DNA from: Woronichinia naegeliana WA131
Lineage (GTDB): Bacteria > Cyanobacteriota > Cyanobacteriia > Cyanobacteriales > Microcystaceae
Direction of reading: 5' to 3'
DNA: 64,000 nt
NCBI GenBank assembly: GCA_025370055.1
Contig: CP073041.1
Location: 1,922,001-1,986,000 of the forward strand
The notes below the pieces were generated by a model that did not search any database, was not told the DNA's origin, and saw nothing but the letters and a program-made list of their open reading frames with translations. Each line of letters starts with the position of its first letter. Position 1 is the first letter of the stretch. Positions 47,818 to 56,824 of this stretch are shown here, piece after piece. A program made the position numbers and the translations under genes.

Positions 47818-50139
47818 TCAGGTGGTCAGATCGAGATTGAGGCTATTTTGCAGGAGTTCTTGCAGCGTGTTGATCGGAGCGTGAGCAAAATACTGGCGTT
47901 GAAATAGTTCTTCGGCGATCGCGGCTAAAAAGAACGGAATTTGGCTAACATCCGAGGGGACAGTCGGGGCAAAAAATTGCAATAGTCCCTGTTGTTCTTG
48001 CCAGGGAAAGCCTAGCGACTGAAGTAGAACCAAACCACGCCGACAATTCGCCTCACTCAATCCGAGCCTTTGCTGAAAACTTTCGAGACTGATTTTTCCC
48101 TGTTGTTGACTCAGGACTTTGGCCAAACCAATTAACTGATCGAGAATTTGTTCAGGAGATTGTTCAGGGACTTGATAGGCCAACGCTAAAACTTGTTCAT
48201 TGGTCTTTCCCTTGAGATCGGCTTGGCTTTGGGCAGTTCGATAAACTCGCTGTAATTCTGGCCAATCCCTGGGACAGTGTTCTAGGATATGCATGTTCGT
48301 TGAATAGTTTAAATTGGAATGATCCTGTCGCCAATCTAATAAAGCGGGAGCAGTTGGCAAGGTAGAAGAATCTGGATTCTGACTTAAACGCAGATCCATT
48401 AAACGCACTTCGTAGCGATCGTGATAGGCATTAAAATCCAATTCCACCACCACGTCACAGGCCTGATCGACAGGAATTTCATCTTTATTATGACCCCACC
48501 AAATGCCTGGAAAACCTTCGGTTACGGTGTCATCCAACAGCAAAAATGTGGTTTTAAGATATTGTACTTTATTCCCTTTGGCATCCTGCATATTTTTGTT
48601 CCAAACCTTTTGAAAAGTGCAGTGATTTAACCTTAATTTGGGAACTGGATTACCCATCCCACAGGGTTCTAACAAGCGCAATTCTCGAAACAAGGCTTTA
48701 CCCAATTGGGCCACCGTGACAGTAACATCAATTTCCAGTTGCGATCGCAAATAATGGCTATCAGGATAACTTTGCCGAAACTGTTGATTAATGGCTTCTC
48801 GAAATAATGACAAATTCTCTACCGGCAAACTCAAACCCGCCGCAAAAGGATGACCACCAAAACCCGTTATTAAATGCTGTTGGGATTTCAGCAATTCATA
48901 TAAATTAATGCCGCGCACTGAACGGGCTGATCCGCGCAGTAGAGAACCACTCTGAGTCAGTAAAAGGGTTGGTCTGCCATAATCCTGGGCAATTTGACTG
49001 GCCACTAATCCTAATACGCCCCCTGGCCATTGGCGATCAGCTAAGACAATTACGCCCGTTGTAGATAAGTCCAGACGCTCCAGTTGTTGATTGACTTCGG
49101 CTGCGACTGTTTTCTGAAGAGCTTTACGACGAGTATTGGCTAATTCCGTTTCTTCGGCTAATTGTTGACAGCGTTGATCATCACGACTGGTTAATAATTC
49201 CACCGCAAAAGTCGCGTCGCCTTGAATACGACTAATGGCATTAATTCTGGGGCCAATCCCAAAGGAAATATCAGTGGGGCGATCGCCATTTTTTTGACAC
49301 AATTTTAATAAGGCGGCAATGCCTGGACGGGTGGTTTGTTTAAGTTGTTTTTGTAGTTTTTGAATCCCTTTTTGCGCTAAATAACGACAGTCCCCTTGTA
49401 ATTGCACCAGGTCAGCAATTAAACCGATCGCCACTAAATCTAATAAATCGGTGATCGGCGATCGGGGAATATCCGGTAAAGTCTCATAGAGAGCTTCCAT
49501 GAGCTTATAAGCCACTGCTACCCCTGAGAGGTGATAGAGAGGATGATCTTCTGCAAAATACCGAGGATTAATGATGGCCAGAACGGGCGGACGTTGATCC
49601 GGTAACGTATGATGATCGGTAATAATAATGTCTAATCCTAAGGCTTGGGCATATTCAATTTCGGCTAAATTAGTGCTACCCGTATCACAGGTAATAATTA
49701 ATTTTGTTCCCGATACCCTTAATTTTTCTAATTGGGGAATATTCAAACCATGAGATTCGGTTAAACGGTTAGGAATATAAAAGCTTAATTGCTCTCCTGG
49801 AGAGAAAAATTCCCCTAAGCCTTCCCATAAAACACTGGTTGCAGTAATACCATCGGCATCAAAATCGCCCCAAATAGTTACTTTTTCCCTGGCTTCCCTG
49901 GCTTTTTTAAGACGTTGTACGGCCCATTTCATTTCCTGCCCAAAGACAAAGGGACTGGTCGGATGATAGCGATCGCTGTCAATAAAGGGTAAGAGTTTAG
50001 CAATGGTATTAATGCCCCGTTGCCAAAGTAATTGGGCGGCAATTTGACCGTCAGAATCGGGACAAAAAGTTTTTACGGCTTTTAGAAAATCGACAGGAAT
50101 TGATGTAGGGGGGCGAACTTGCCATTGGGGCTGGGGCAT
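47818..50139 (-). CDS. recJ: Single-stranded-DNA-specific exonuclease RecJ
   Basis: A 773-residue DHH/DHHA1 phosphoesterase that degrades single-stranded DNA 5' to 3' in recombination and repair. Motifs: DFDADGITATSVLWEGL (DAD), ITCDTGSTN, DHH in IIITDHHTLPDQRP (near residue 175), and the DHHA1 glycine motif GFGGHPFAAGLSL. The OB domain follows (LRLNHCTFQKVW), with a C-terminal extension of about 200 residues common in cyanobacterial RecJ. All catalytic residues are present. Divergent from the DUF433 gene. Confidence 0.96.
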   Translation of the reverse strand: MPQPQWQVRPPTSIPVDFLKAVKTFCPDSDGQIAAQLLWQRGINTIAKLLPFIDSDRYHPTSPFVFGQEMKWAVQRLKKAREAREKVTIWGDFDADGITATSVLWEGLGEFFSPGEQLSFYIPNRLTESHGLNIPQLEKLRVSGTKLIITCDTGSTNLAEIEYAQALGLDIIITDHHTLPDQRPPVLAIINPRYFAEDHPLYHLSGVAVAYKLMEALYETLPDIPRSPITDLLDLVAIGLIADLVQLQGDCRYLAQKGIQKLQKQLKQTTRPGIAALLKLCQKNGDRPTDISFGIGPRINAISRIQGDATFAVELLTSRDDQRCQQLAEETELANTRRKALQKTVAAEVNQQLERLDLSTTGVIVLADRQWPGGVLGLVASQIAQDYGRPTLLLTQSGSLLRGSARSVRGINLYELLKSQQHLITGFGGHPFAAGLSLPVENLSLFREAINQQFRQSYPDSHYLRSQLEIDVTVTVAQLGKALFRELRLLEPCGMGNPVPKLRLNHCTFQKVWNKNMQDAKGNKVQYLKTTFLLLDDTVTEGFPGIWWGHNKDEIPVDQACDVVVELDFNAYHDRYEVRLMDLRLSQNPDSSTLPTAPALLDWRQDHSNLNYSTNMHILEHCPRDWPELQRVYRTAQSQADLKGKTNEQVLALAYQVPEQSPEQILDQLIGLAKVLSQQQGKISLESFQQRLGLSEANCRRGLVLLQSLGFPWQEQQGLLQFFAPTVPSDVSQIPFFLAAIAEELFQRQYFAHAPINTLQELLQNSLNLDLTT

Positions 50140-50258
50140 AAATTAAAAATAGTTTAAATAATTACAGGCGATCGCTTTTGAATTTCGGGTTACAATTACA
50201 TAGATAACGATAATAACGATAATGGCACTTTCAATATCAGTCAAATAGGGGTATCATT

Positions 50259-50561
50259 ATGACCATTAACCGAGTTAAAACCCAGTGGCAGTATTTAGAA
50301 ACACGTCCCCACGCCTGGCGACGACAACTATACGTTAAAAACACCAGAATTAAGGCTTTTGATATTTGGTCAGATATGATCATTAACGAGATGACTGTCC
50401 AGGAAGCTGCTCTTAACTGGGAATTATCCCTGGCAGCTATCGGTGAAATCATTGATTACTGTGAGACCCATCAGACCTTATTGCAACAGGAAGCAGAACA
50501 GGAACGCTATCTTTTAGAAGCAAAGGGGATTAGCCTTGAGCCTAAAATTATTGTTAGATGA
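50259..50561 (+). CDS. DUF433-family antitoxin-like protein
   Basis: A 100-residue helix-turn-helix protein of the DUF433 type (RIKAFDIWSDMIINEMTVQE, AALNWELSLAAIGEIIDYCE). DUF433 genes are regularly paired with DUF5615 (PIN-like) genes, as here, and the pair is regarded as a toxin-antitoxin-like module. It overlaps the next gene by 26 bp. Confidence 0.8.
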   Translation: MTINRVKTQWQYLETRPHAWRRQLYVKNTRIKAFDIWSDMIINEMTVQEAALNWELSLAAIGEIIDYCETHQTLLQQEAEQERYLLEAKGISLEPKIIVR

Positions 50562-50895
50562 GGATTCTCAAGCCCAGCTTCTAGTCAAATTACTAATGGC
50601 TGCGGGTCATGATATATTAACCATTAACAAAGTTAACATGGCTGGTTCTTCAGATGAGGTTGTCCTTGACTATGCCAGACAAATAAACCGTATCCTGCTC
50701 ACTCATAATTGTAATGATTTTGAATCGTTACACCAAATTAACCCAAAACATTCGGGGATTATAGCAGTTTATCGTAGTTCAAACCCATCAAAAAATATGA
50801 ACTTTAAAGGCATTGTTAGAGCGATCGCTAACTTGGAAGCATCTAAGCTTACAATTGCCAATCAGTTCATTGTGCTTAATCAATGGAGTTATTAA
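50536..50895 (+). CDS. DUF5615 (PIN-like) protein
   Basis: About 119 residues starting at a TTG inside the DUF433 gene. MSLKLLLDEDSQAQLLVKLL and RILLTHNCNDFESLH show the Asp-rich Mut7-C/PIN-like core, with D8, E9, D10 and the later D near NDF. The overlap implies coupled translation. It is likely the toxin-side partner of the DUF433 protein; activity is inferred from family context. Confidence 0.8.
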   Translation: MSLKLLLDEDSQAQLLVKLLMAAGHDILTINKVNMAGSSDEVVLDYARQINRILLTHNCNDFESLHQINPKHSGIIAVYRSSNPSKNMNFKGIVRAIANLEASKLTIANQFIVLNQWSY

Positions 50896-50964
50896 GGGTA
50901 ATCGCTAAAGGCTGACTTTGAAGATGATGAGGCTGAAAACAGAGCCAGTTATTTTTAATAATAC

Positions 50965-51855
50965 TTAAAGACTATCTGCAAAATGAGCCGGAACAAACAC
51001 TTCTAAAACTTTAGGAATTACTGCAAAATTAGCGGGTGTGTGGGTAATAAGCTCACCATCAGTATTAATTTTACGAGAGCGACGGGTAGTGATTTCTAAC
51101 CTTTCAGCTTGTAACGTTCTTACCCAGGGAAGCAGTTGTTGTCGTCCCTGGGGTAAATGCAATAAAAGATGAAAAATTTGCCACCAATGACGCAATTCTA
51201 AACTATATAAATCCAAACGTTGATCATCAATGGTTGCATCGGCCGCGATCGCCATTCCACCGCCATAATAACGACCATTGCCCACCGCAATTTGAATGGT
51301 TTTGACCGTCACTGTTTGACCATTGGCCTGAATAGTGGCATGAAAAGGTCGCATTTGGGTTAAAACCTGTAGGGCGGTTAGAGCATAGGCCAAAATTCCC
51401 CAACGTCGTTTAGCTCCCCTGGTCAGTTTTTGGGTAATCTCAACACTAATGCCTAAACTAGCGACATTAAAAAAATAATTGTCATTGACTTGCCCTAAAT
51501 CGATCGCCTTCCGATGACCCTGAGCAATTACCTGACAAGCCTCCGCGATCGCGTTGGGAATATTGAGAGTACGGGCTAAATCATTGGCCGTTCCCAAGGG
51601 TAAAATACCAAGGGGTAAATGATGTTCGACCAAACTATTGACCACACTGTTAAGAGTGCCATCCCCTCCCCCCACAATAACTAGATCAATAGAATCCGCA
51701 TAATGATTAATAAAATCTGCGGAAGATTTTGCGGCCTTAACCGGAACCGTAATTAACTCAAAATCTAAATCATCGAGCAAATCAATTGCCTGAGCAAAAG
51801 CTTGTTTTCCACGACGAGCGTGACGATTAATTAACAATAAAGCCCGTCTCGTCAT
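50965..51855 (-). CDS. Diacylglycerol/lipid kinase family protein (YegS-like)
   Basis: A 296-residue kinase of the DAGK catalytic family. The nucleotide-binding VIVGGGDGTLNSVVNSL motif is near residue 58, with LGILPLGTANDLARTL after it. The C-terminal lipid-binding sandwich contains NGRYYGGGMAIAADATIDD and INTDGEL. It phosphorylates a lipid or sphingoid substrate not identified here. It is the last gene of a three-gene minus-strand run with the helix-hairpin-helix and TM2 genes (gaps of 27 and 66 bp). Confidence 0.9.
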   Translation of the reverse strand: MTRRALLLINRHARRGKQAFAQAIDLLDDLDFELITVPVKAAKSSADFINHYADSIDLVIVGGGDGTLNSVVNSLVEHHLPLGILPLGTANDLARTLNIPNAIAEACQVIAQGHRKAIDLGQVNDNYFFNVASLGISVEITQKLTRGAKRRWGILAYALTALQVLTQMRPFHATIQANGQTVTVKTIQIAVGNGRYYGGGMAIAADATIDDQRLDLYSLELRHWWQIFHLLLHLPQGRQQLLPWVRTLQAERLEITTRRSRKINTDGELITHTPANFAVIPKVLEVFVPAHFADSL

Positions 51856-51882
51856 AACCCAGTCCTGCCCGTCTAAACCTTT

Positions 51883-52404
51883 CTAAAACTGTAAATAGTG
51901 CATTAACTGAACTGTCGTTTCCATCGGTAAACCCAGACGACGCTGAAAATCCACTAAGTTCTGGAACTGGCCATGACGTTCCCGTTCTAGCAACAGTCCT
52001 TCTGCTAATCCTAGATCAATAAAGGGGATTTTAATCAATTGTTCCAGGGTTGCCTGATTAATATTAAGACGCTGGGGAGCCAGTAAGCTTTCTGGATCAT
52101 AGAAACTAAAGGATAGAATACCAGTTAACGGTTGTAATCTTTGTAGAGGAATATTCAGAGCCGCCGCCAAATCCGCCACTGAACAAAATTGCATTCCCAT
52201 ACCATTTAATTCCACCAAATTTCTGGCTTGATGGATAGAAATGCCCGGTAATCGTAACCATTCATCCACCTTGGCCTGATTTACTTCAATTTTAATCCCC
52301 AATTCTACCGCGATCGCCACTTCTTCGAGGGATTGGAAGCGATAAAATGGATCATTCAGAATTCGACGTTTCAAAGACTGTCGCCGCAGATTAATCATAA
52401 TCAT
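51883..52404 (-). CDS. Helix-hairpin-helix (ComEA-like) DNA-binding protein
   Basis: A 173-residue protein with several HhH units: WLRLPGISIHQARNLVELNG, INQATLEQLIKIPFIDLGLA, and LVDFQRRLGLP. HhH units bind the DNA backbone without sequence specificity. No signal peptide is visible, unlike secreted ComEA. It lies 27 bp upstream of the lipid kinase gene, so probably in one operon. Confidence 0.8.
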   Translation of the reverse strand: MIMINLRRQSLKRRILNDPFYRFQSLEEVAIAVELGIKIEVNQAKVDEWLRLPGISIHQARNLVELNGMGMQFCSVADLAAALNIPLQRLQPLTGILSFSFYDPESLLAPQRLNINQATLEQLIKIPFIDLGLAEGLLLERERHGQFQNLVDFQRRLGLPMETTVQLMHYLQF

Positions 52405-52470
52405 CTCAAGAAAAATCCTGTTGATAACTCTAGGTGCTGACAGTGAGGAGTTTATAGATCGCCAATAGAT

Positions 52471-52887
52471 CTAAACCATGCGGTCAATCAGTTGACGACG
52501 CTTTTGCTCAAATTCATACTCTGATACTAAACCTTCCTGGCGTAATTGCTCTAATTGCCTTAAGGATTCGGCGATCGTGCTGACGGAAGTGGCATTAACC
52601 GCATTAATCGTCCCGTTTTGGCGCGGTGTATTAAGATTTAAGCCATTAAATTGCTGTGCAAAAGCGGCCTCGCCCTGGACTAAATACCAGACAGCATCAA
52701 TAGCACAGGCAATACGAGGAATGGGAGTGTGCCACAGTAACAAGTAAATGCCGCCCCAAAGAGGCTGACCGAGATAAAATTTATGCAGTCCAGCAATCGG
52801 CCAGGGCAAAACCGTCGAAAGCAAGGCCAGGGCGATCGCCAGTTTACGTTTTTTAGGGTGACGGGTCAGTTGCTCAAAGAGAGACAT
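52471..52887 (-). CDS. TM2-SHOCT domain membrane protein
   Basis: A 138-residue protein. A basic N-terminal stretch and TM2-type pair of helices (LAIALALLSTVLPWPIAGLH, KFYLGQPLWGGIYLLLWHTP) are followed by a linker and a C-terminal SHOCT motif (LEQLRQEGLVSEYEFEQKRR). TM2 proteins are small membrane proteins of unknown role. It heads the minus-strand run leading to the lipid kinase. Confidence 0.82.
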   Translation of the reverse strand: MSLFEQLTRHPKKRKLAIALALLSTVLPWPIAGLHKFYLGQPLWGGIYLLLWHTPIPRIACAIDAVWYLVQGEAAFAQQFNGLNLNTPRQNGTINAVNATSVSTIAESLRQLEQLRQEGLVSEYEFEQKRRQLIDRMV

Positions 52888-53080
52888 AGACGACTTAGGC
52901 TAATTGGCTAAAAATTACTTAGAATTTAAGAAGTGGCCAGGATCGCTCTTGGCGGCCAAGACCGATAGATCGATACGGAAAACCGTATTTTACGATAACT
53001 TGCTTCTATTTTAGAATACAGAGGTGAGCATTGAGAAAACCCTTATTCAATTATCTCTTTTTGGGGAAAGCAGGACTACT

Positions 53081-53398
53081 ATGGGATTTTTTGATTCGGA
53101 AGTCGTTCAACATGAAGCCAAACAACTGTTTGAAGATTATCAATCCCTGATGCAGTTAGGGGGTGAATATGGCAAATTTGATCGAGAGGGAAAAATTATT
53201 TTTATTGATAAAATGGAAGAATTGATGGATCGCTACAAAATTTTCATGAAACGCTTTGAGCTTTCTGAAGACTTTATGGCAAAAATGACGGTTGAGCAGT
53301 TAAAAACCCAGCTAGGTCAATTTGGTATTACCCCTCAACAGATGTTTGATCAAATGCAAGTTACCCTAGAAAGAATGAAGTCGGAAATTAGTTACTGA
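53081..53398 (+). CDS. DUF1825 family protein
   Basis: About 105 residues, beginning MGFFDSEVVQHEAKQLFEDY. This is a helical protein conserved throughout cyanobacteria, with no established function. The ATG at 53081 is preferred to the GTG at 53024 because it follows an AGGA site and gives the family length. The last helix (QMFDQMQVTLERMKSEI) is well kept. Confidence 0.85.
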   Translation: MGFFDSEVVQHEAKQLFEDYQSLMQLGGEYGKFDREGKIIFIDKMEELMDRYKIFMKRFELSEDFMAKMTVEQLKTQLGQFGITPQQMFDQMQVTLERMKSEISY

Positions 53399-53488
53399 AA
53401 TGCGGGGATTTTCCCTTGAGATTAACGGTATCTTGGCTAAACCTAGACTAAAATTATCTATTAATATTCTCTCAATTTTTTGGTTATA

Positions 53489-54691
53489 ATGCCCTACGAT
53501 TTTGCCATTATTGGCGGCGGAATTGTTGGCCTATCGACAGGATTATTCCTGGGTCAGCGTTTTCCCAATGCTAAAATTATTATCTTAGAAAAAGAAAGTC
53601 GATTAGCCTACCACCAAACTGGCCATAATAGTGGGGTCATTCACTCTGGTATTTATTACAAACCAGGCAGTTTTAAGGCAACATTTACCAAGTCAGGGAA
53701 TCAGTCGATGGTGGACTTTTGTCAAACCCAGGCCATTCCCTACGATGTTTGTGGTAAAGTCATTGTGGCCACCCAGCAAAAAGAATTACCTCTCCTCGAA
53801 AATCTTTATCAACGGGGTCTGCAAAATGGTTTACCCGTTAAAAAGTTAAGCGCGGCAGCAGTCAAGGAACGCGAACCCCATGTGCGTTGTTTAGCTGGAA
53901 TTTTAGTACCCACTGCCGGTATTACCAACTATCAAAAAGTTTGTCAGAAATATGGTGAATTGATTCAAGCTCAGGGCGGAGAGATTTTTCTTAATACTCA
54001 AGTCACTGGAATAATTCGTCAAGCCCAAGGTGATGCTAATTTTATTTTAGAAACCCATCAAAATCCCGTTGCTGCCAATTTTGTGATCAACTGTGCTGGC
54101 TTACAAAGCGATCGCGTTGCTCAGTTAGCAGGGGAAAATCCAGATGCAAAAATTGTTCCTTTTCGGGGAGAATACTATGAACTAAAACCTGAAAAACGCT
54201 ATTTAGTTAAAAATTTAATTTATCCCGTTCCTAATCCTGATTTTCCCTTTTTAGGTGTCCATTTTACCCGTATGATTGATGGCAGTATTCATGCCGGCCC
54301 TAACGCGGTTTTAAGCTTGAAACGAGAAGGGTATCAAAAAACGGATTTTGATTGGCGCGATTTCAGTGACGTGATCACCTATCCAGGATTTTGGACGTTA
54401 GCCAGTCGGCATTGGCAAGAAGGACTACAAGAAATTATTCGTTCCTTTAGCAAAGCAGCCTTTGTCCACAGTTTACAGCAATTAATTCCCGAAGTAACGG
54501 CGGATGATATTATCCCGAATCCGGCTGGAATTCGCGCCCAGGCTTTGAAAAAGAATGGTCAATTGGTGGAAGATTTTCTGATCATTGAAGGGGAAAAAAT
54601 GCTGCAAGTTTGTAACGCGCCTTCCCCCGCTGCCACCGCTTCTCTCGAAATTGGTAAGGCGATCGCCGAAAAAGTAGCAAGGCTTAACTAG
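53489..54691 (+). CDS. lhgO: L-2-hydroxyglutarate oxidase
   Basis: About 400 residues, an FAD-dependent enzyme oxidising L-2-hydroxyglutarate to 2-oxoglutarate. The dinucleotide-binding motif DFAIIGGGIVGLSTGLFLG is at the N terminus. The family motif YHQTGHNSGVIHSGIYYKPG and the C-terminal GIRAQAL ... CNAPSPAATASLEIGKAIAE follow. The frame could open at 53480, but ATG 53489 (MPYDFAII) fits the family. A glucokinase-like start follows 56 bp downstream. Confidence 0.93.
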   Translation: MPYDFAIIGGGIVGLSTGLFLGQRFPNAKIIILEKESRLAYHQTGHNSGVIHSGIYYKPGSFKATFTKSGNQSMVDFCQTQAIPYDVCGKVIVATQQKELPLLENLYQRGLQNGLPVKKLSAAAVKEREPHVRCLAGILVPTAGITNYQKVCQKYGELIQAQGGEIFLNTQVTGIIRQAQGDANFILETHQNPVAANFVINCAGLQSDRVAQLAGENPDAKIVPFRGEYYELKPEKRYLVKNLIYPVPNPDFPFLGVHFTRMIDGSIHAGPNAVLSLKREGYQKTDFDWRDFSDVITYPGFWTLASRHWQEGLQEIIRSFSKAAFVHSLQQLIPEVTADDIIPNPAGIRAQALKKNGQLVEDFLIIEGEKMLQVCNAPSPAATASLEIGKAIAEKVARLN

Positions 54692-54747
54692 TTGTAAGGA
54701 GCAGAATGTTAAACTATACCCACAAAAAAATTAGGGGTAGATAGAAG

Positions 54748-54796
54748 ATGTTGATTTTAGCGGGAGATATCGGCGGAACCAATACCCGTTTATCAA
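54748..54796 (+). pseudogene. Glucokinase-like 5' fragment
   Basis: ATG 54748 encodes MLILAGDIGGTNTRLS, the phosphate-binding start of ROK/glucokinase-type enzymes, preceded by GGGGTAGATAGAAG. It is cut at 54797 by an IS200/IS605 element. Joining at the TCAA site to 56512 continues the frame as SLTEVS for a few codons, up to the MITE at 56530. The rest of the gene (over 300 codons) is absent. Confidence 0.6.
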
Positions 54797-54814
54797 AGAA
54801 ATGGGTTTAAAACC

Positions 54815-54831
54815 CCGTCCTTTTAGGACGG
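54815..54831. other. Left-end hairpin of the IS200/IS605 element
   Basis: CCGTCC and GGACGG form a perfect 6-bp stem with a 5-base TTTTA loop, 18 bp inside the left end and overlapping the tnpA stop. It is the kind of hairpin TnpA recognises. Confidence 0.6.
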
Positions 54832-55239
54832 CTTTAGTTGGTTTTGAATATATTGCTTAAGGACTTCAAGAGGTGCGCCACCAACACTGGAAACAAAATA
54901 GGAAGGACTCCACCGAGCCTCTTTGCCATAAGGTTTTTGGAATCCAGATTGACCGTAGCGACGACTAGAAACCCCCTTGAGCGCATTTACCATCTGAGAG
55001 ATGGAGAGTTTTGGCAGAAATTCAATAAGCGCGTGAACGTGGTCAGATTCGCCATTAAATTCAAGAATTTGAAAATCCATTTTCTTGGCAACCTCTCCAA
55101 AGGATTTTTCTATAACAGCAAGACTTTCTAATGTCAAAATGGCTCTACGGTATTTAGTCACACAGACTAAGTGAACCTTAAGACTGGAAACACTATGACG
55201 CTCCCTTCGTAATTGGGTTGTCATTTTCATACAGACCAA
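54823..55239 (-). CDS. tnpA: IS200/IS605 Y1 transposase TnpA
   Basis: A 138-residue HUH enzyme. The HVH pair is at 67-69 (ESDHVHALIEF), and the nucleophilic Tyr is Y130 in EVLKQYIQNQ. The fold motifs VSSLKVHLVCVTKYRR and ALKGVSSRRYGQ are intact. It cuts and joins single-stranded ends of the element. Start may be ATG 55239 or the Met at residue 4 or 6. It is divergent from tnpB with 36 bp between the two starts, so the promoters overlap. Confidence 0.93.
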   Translation of the reverse strand: MVCMKMTTQLRRERHSVSSLKVHLVCVTKYRRAILTLESLAVIEKSFGEVAKKMDFQILEFNGESDHVHALIEFLPKLSISQMVNALKGVSSRRYGQSGFQKPYGKEARWSPSYFVSSVGGAPLEVLKQYIQNQLKPS

Positions 55240-55275
55240 CTAAAATGTAGTTGCAGACCAATTCTAGCACGGTAA

Positions 55276-56472
55276 ATGAAAGCAAGGTATCAATTCAGAT
55301 TTTACCCAACTGACCAACAAATACGGGACTTATCCCGATTATTTGGTTGCGTTCGCGTAGTCTGGAACGATGCTTTGGCGGCTTGTAAAGGTTCTGAAAA
55401 ACTGCCATCCTATAATCAACTTTCCAGTCTGCTAACCCAATCCAAGCAAACAGAAGAAAGGGTGTGGTTGACAGAAGTATCGGCGGTTCCCCTACAGCAA
55501 TCGGTTAGGAATCTAAATGTAGCCTATCAGAACTTTTTCAATTCCGTTAACGGAAAAAGAAAAGGAAAGAAAATTAATCCGCCAAGATTTAAAAGTCGAA
55601 AATCAAAGCAGTCTGCTACTTTTACTAATGTAGGCTTCTCTATTAAAGGAGAAAAAGTTTACTTGGCAAAAATAGGCTACCTAGATGTGATGTGGAGTCG
55701 CCCACTACCCTCAGAACCTTCCAGTGTCACTGTAATTAAAGATGCGGCGGGTCGGTACTTTCTTAGCTTCGTTGTAGAGATTAATCCTGAAAAGTTACCC
55801 GACAATGGTAAATCTGTAGGGATTGATTTGGGTATAACTGATTTTGCTACTTTAGATAACGGAGAAAAAATCAAGTCTCCTAAACCACTCAAAAAGCGAT
55901 TTAAGAAATTAAGAAAAGCTCAACGTAATTTGTCTCGTAAGCAAAAAGGGAGTAAAAGACGTGAAAAAGCACGATTGAAAGTAGCTAAACTTCACGCAAA
56001 AATCAAAGATATTCGTACCGACTTTTTGCATAAAGTATCCACTAGGCTCATTCGTGAAAACCAAACGATTGTGCTAGAGGATTTAAACACATCGGGAATG
56101 CTTAAAAATCGTAAGTTGTCTCGTGCAATTTCTGATTTAGGTTGGCGTAGCTTTAGGGATATGTTAAAGGCTAAATCAGAGAGGTATGGGCGTGATTTTA
56201 GGGTAATTTCTCGTTGGGAACCGACTACTCAAAAATGTTCTTGTTGTGGTCAAATTGGCGGCAAAAAAGAACTTTCTGTCAGGGAATGGACTTGTCTTTT
56301 CTGTGGAGAAACCCACGATAGAGATGTCAATGCTGCCAAGAATATTAAGGTCGCGGGAGGGCTTTCCGAGACTCGAAATGGACACAGAGGACGGCGTAAA
56401 TCTAGCTTGCTAGTTGCTTCCGATGAAGTGTCAACCCGCCTATTACCCATTCAGTTAAATCTATTTGGGTAG
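55276..56472 (+). CDS. tnpB: TnpB RNA-guided nuclease
   Basis: A 398-residue OrfB/TnpB. The RuvC residues are complete: D184 (VGIDLGITDF), E268 (IVLEDLN) and D350 (HDRDVNAAKNI). The zinc ribbon C321, C324, C340, C343 (CSCCGQ ... CLFCGE) is intact. The N-terminal helix-turn-helix (YQFRFYPTDQQIRDLSRLFG) is normal. TnpB proteins use an RNA from the 3' end of the element to cut DNA next to a target-adjacent motif equal to the insertion site, which helps retain the element. It is therefore a good candidate for an active RNA-guided nuclease. Confidence 0.94.
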   Translation: MKARYQFRFYPTDQQIRDLSRLFGCVRVVWNDALAACKGSEKLPSYNQLSSLLTQSKQTEERVWLTEVSAVPLQQSVRNLNVAYQNFFNSVNGKRKGKKINPPRFKSRKSKQSATFTNVGFSIKGEKVYLAKIGYLDVMWSRPLPSEPSSVTVIKDAAGRYFLSFVVEINPEKLPDNGKSVGIDLGITDFATLDNGEKIKSPKPLKKRFKKLRKAQRNLSRKQKGSKRREKARLKVAKLHAKIKDIRTDFLHKVSTRLIRENQTIVLEDLNTSGMLKNRKLSRAISDLGWRSFRDMLKAKSERYGRDFRVISRWEPTTQKCSCCGQIGGKKELSVREWTCLFCGETHDRDVNAAKNIKVAGGLSETRNGHRGRRKSSLLVASDEVSTRLLPIQLNLFG

Positions 56473-56511
56473 ATAGGAATCACCGTCGCTTCAGCGCGGT
56501 GAGGATGTCAA
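56300..56511 (+). ncRNA. Predicted omega/reRNA region of TnpB
   Basis: Position only: in characterised IS200/IS605 elements the guide RNA spans the 3' part of tnpB and the right end, with the guide lying outside the element. That would put the scaffold here and the guide at about 56512 onward. The region includes the right-end hairpin. Boundaries are inferred. Confidence 0.35.
56481..56501. other. Right-end hairpin of the IS200/IS605 element
   Basis: CACCG/CGGTG and CGC/GCG form an 8-bp stem with a single bulged T and a TTCA loop, 7 bp before the terminal TCAA. A bulged T is characteristic of TnpA-recognised hairpins. Confidence 0.6.
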
Positions 56512-56529
56512 GTTTAACAGAAGTTAGTG

Positions 56530-56656
56530 CAGGGCGAACGCATCTTATTTTTGAAAGTTAGGCTGGATAAGGGTTTCCGAGATCATGATTGATTTTTTAT
56601 GAAACGCTGAAAGTCTTATCAGATAAGGAGTCTAGAATTTAGATGCGTTTGCCCTG
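56530..56656. mobile_element. 127-bp MITE, copy 2 (CAGGGC ends)
   Basis: The same 127-bp palindromic element as at 25904-26030, in opposite orientation, with ends CAGGGCGAACGCATCT and the complement of CAGGGCAAACGCATCT. It has a perfect 10-bp duplication GAAGTTAGTG at 56520-56529 and 56657-56666. It lies in the glucokinase remnant. Confidence 0.9.
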
Positions 56657-56824
56657 GAAGTTAGTGAGTATCATGTAACATGGTTTAATTAGTACGCAAA
56701 AGTAGGCTTCTAGGGGTTACTCTGTCTATCCATGTAAAGTTTTATTACAGGATTCAACATTTCTGAATCGCAGCAGAACTGGCATAAATCGGTACAATAA
56801 CAGGAATACTTGTTTGCCAAACGA

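Larger units (their letters stand above)
54797..56511. mobile_element. IS200/IS605-family element with divergent tnpA and tnpB
   Basis: About 1715 bp containing tnpA (minus) and tnpB (plus) back to back, with subterminal hairpins at both ends and no target duplication, as expected for single-strand HUH transposition. The tetranucleotide TCAA is found just left of the element (54793-54796) and at its right end (56508-56511). Both genes look functional. Confidence 0.8.
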
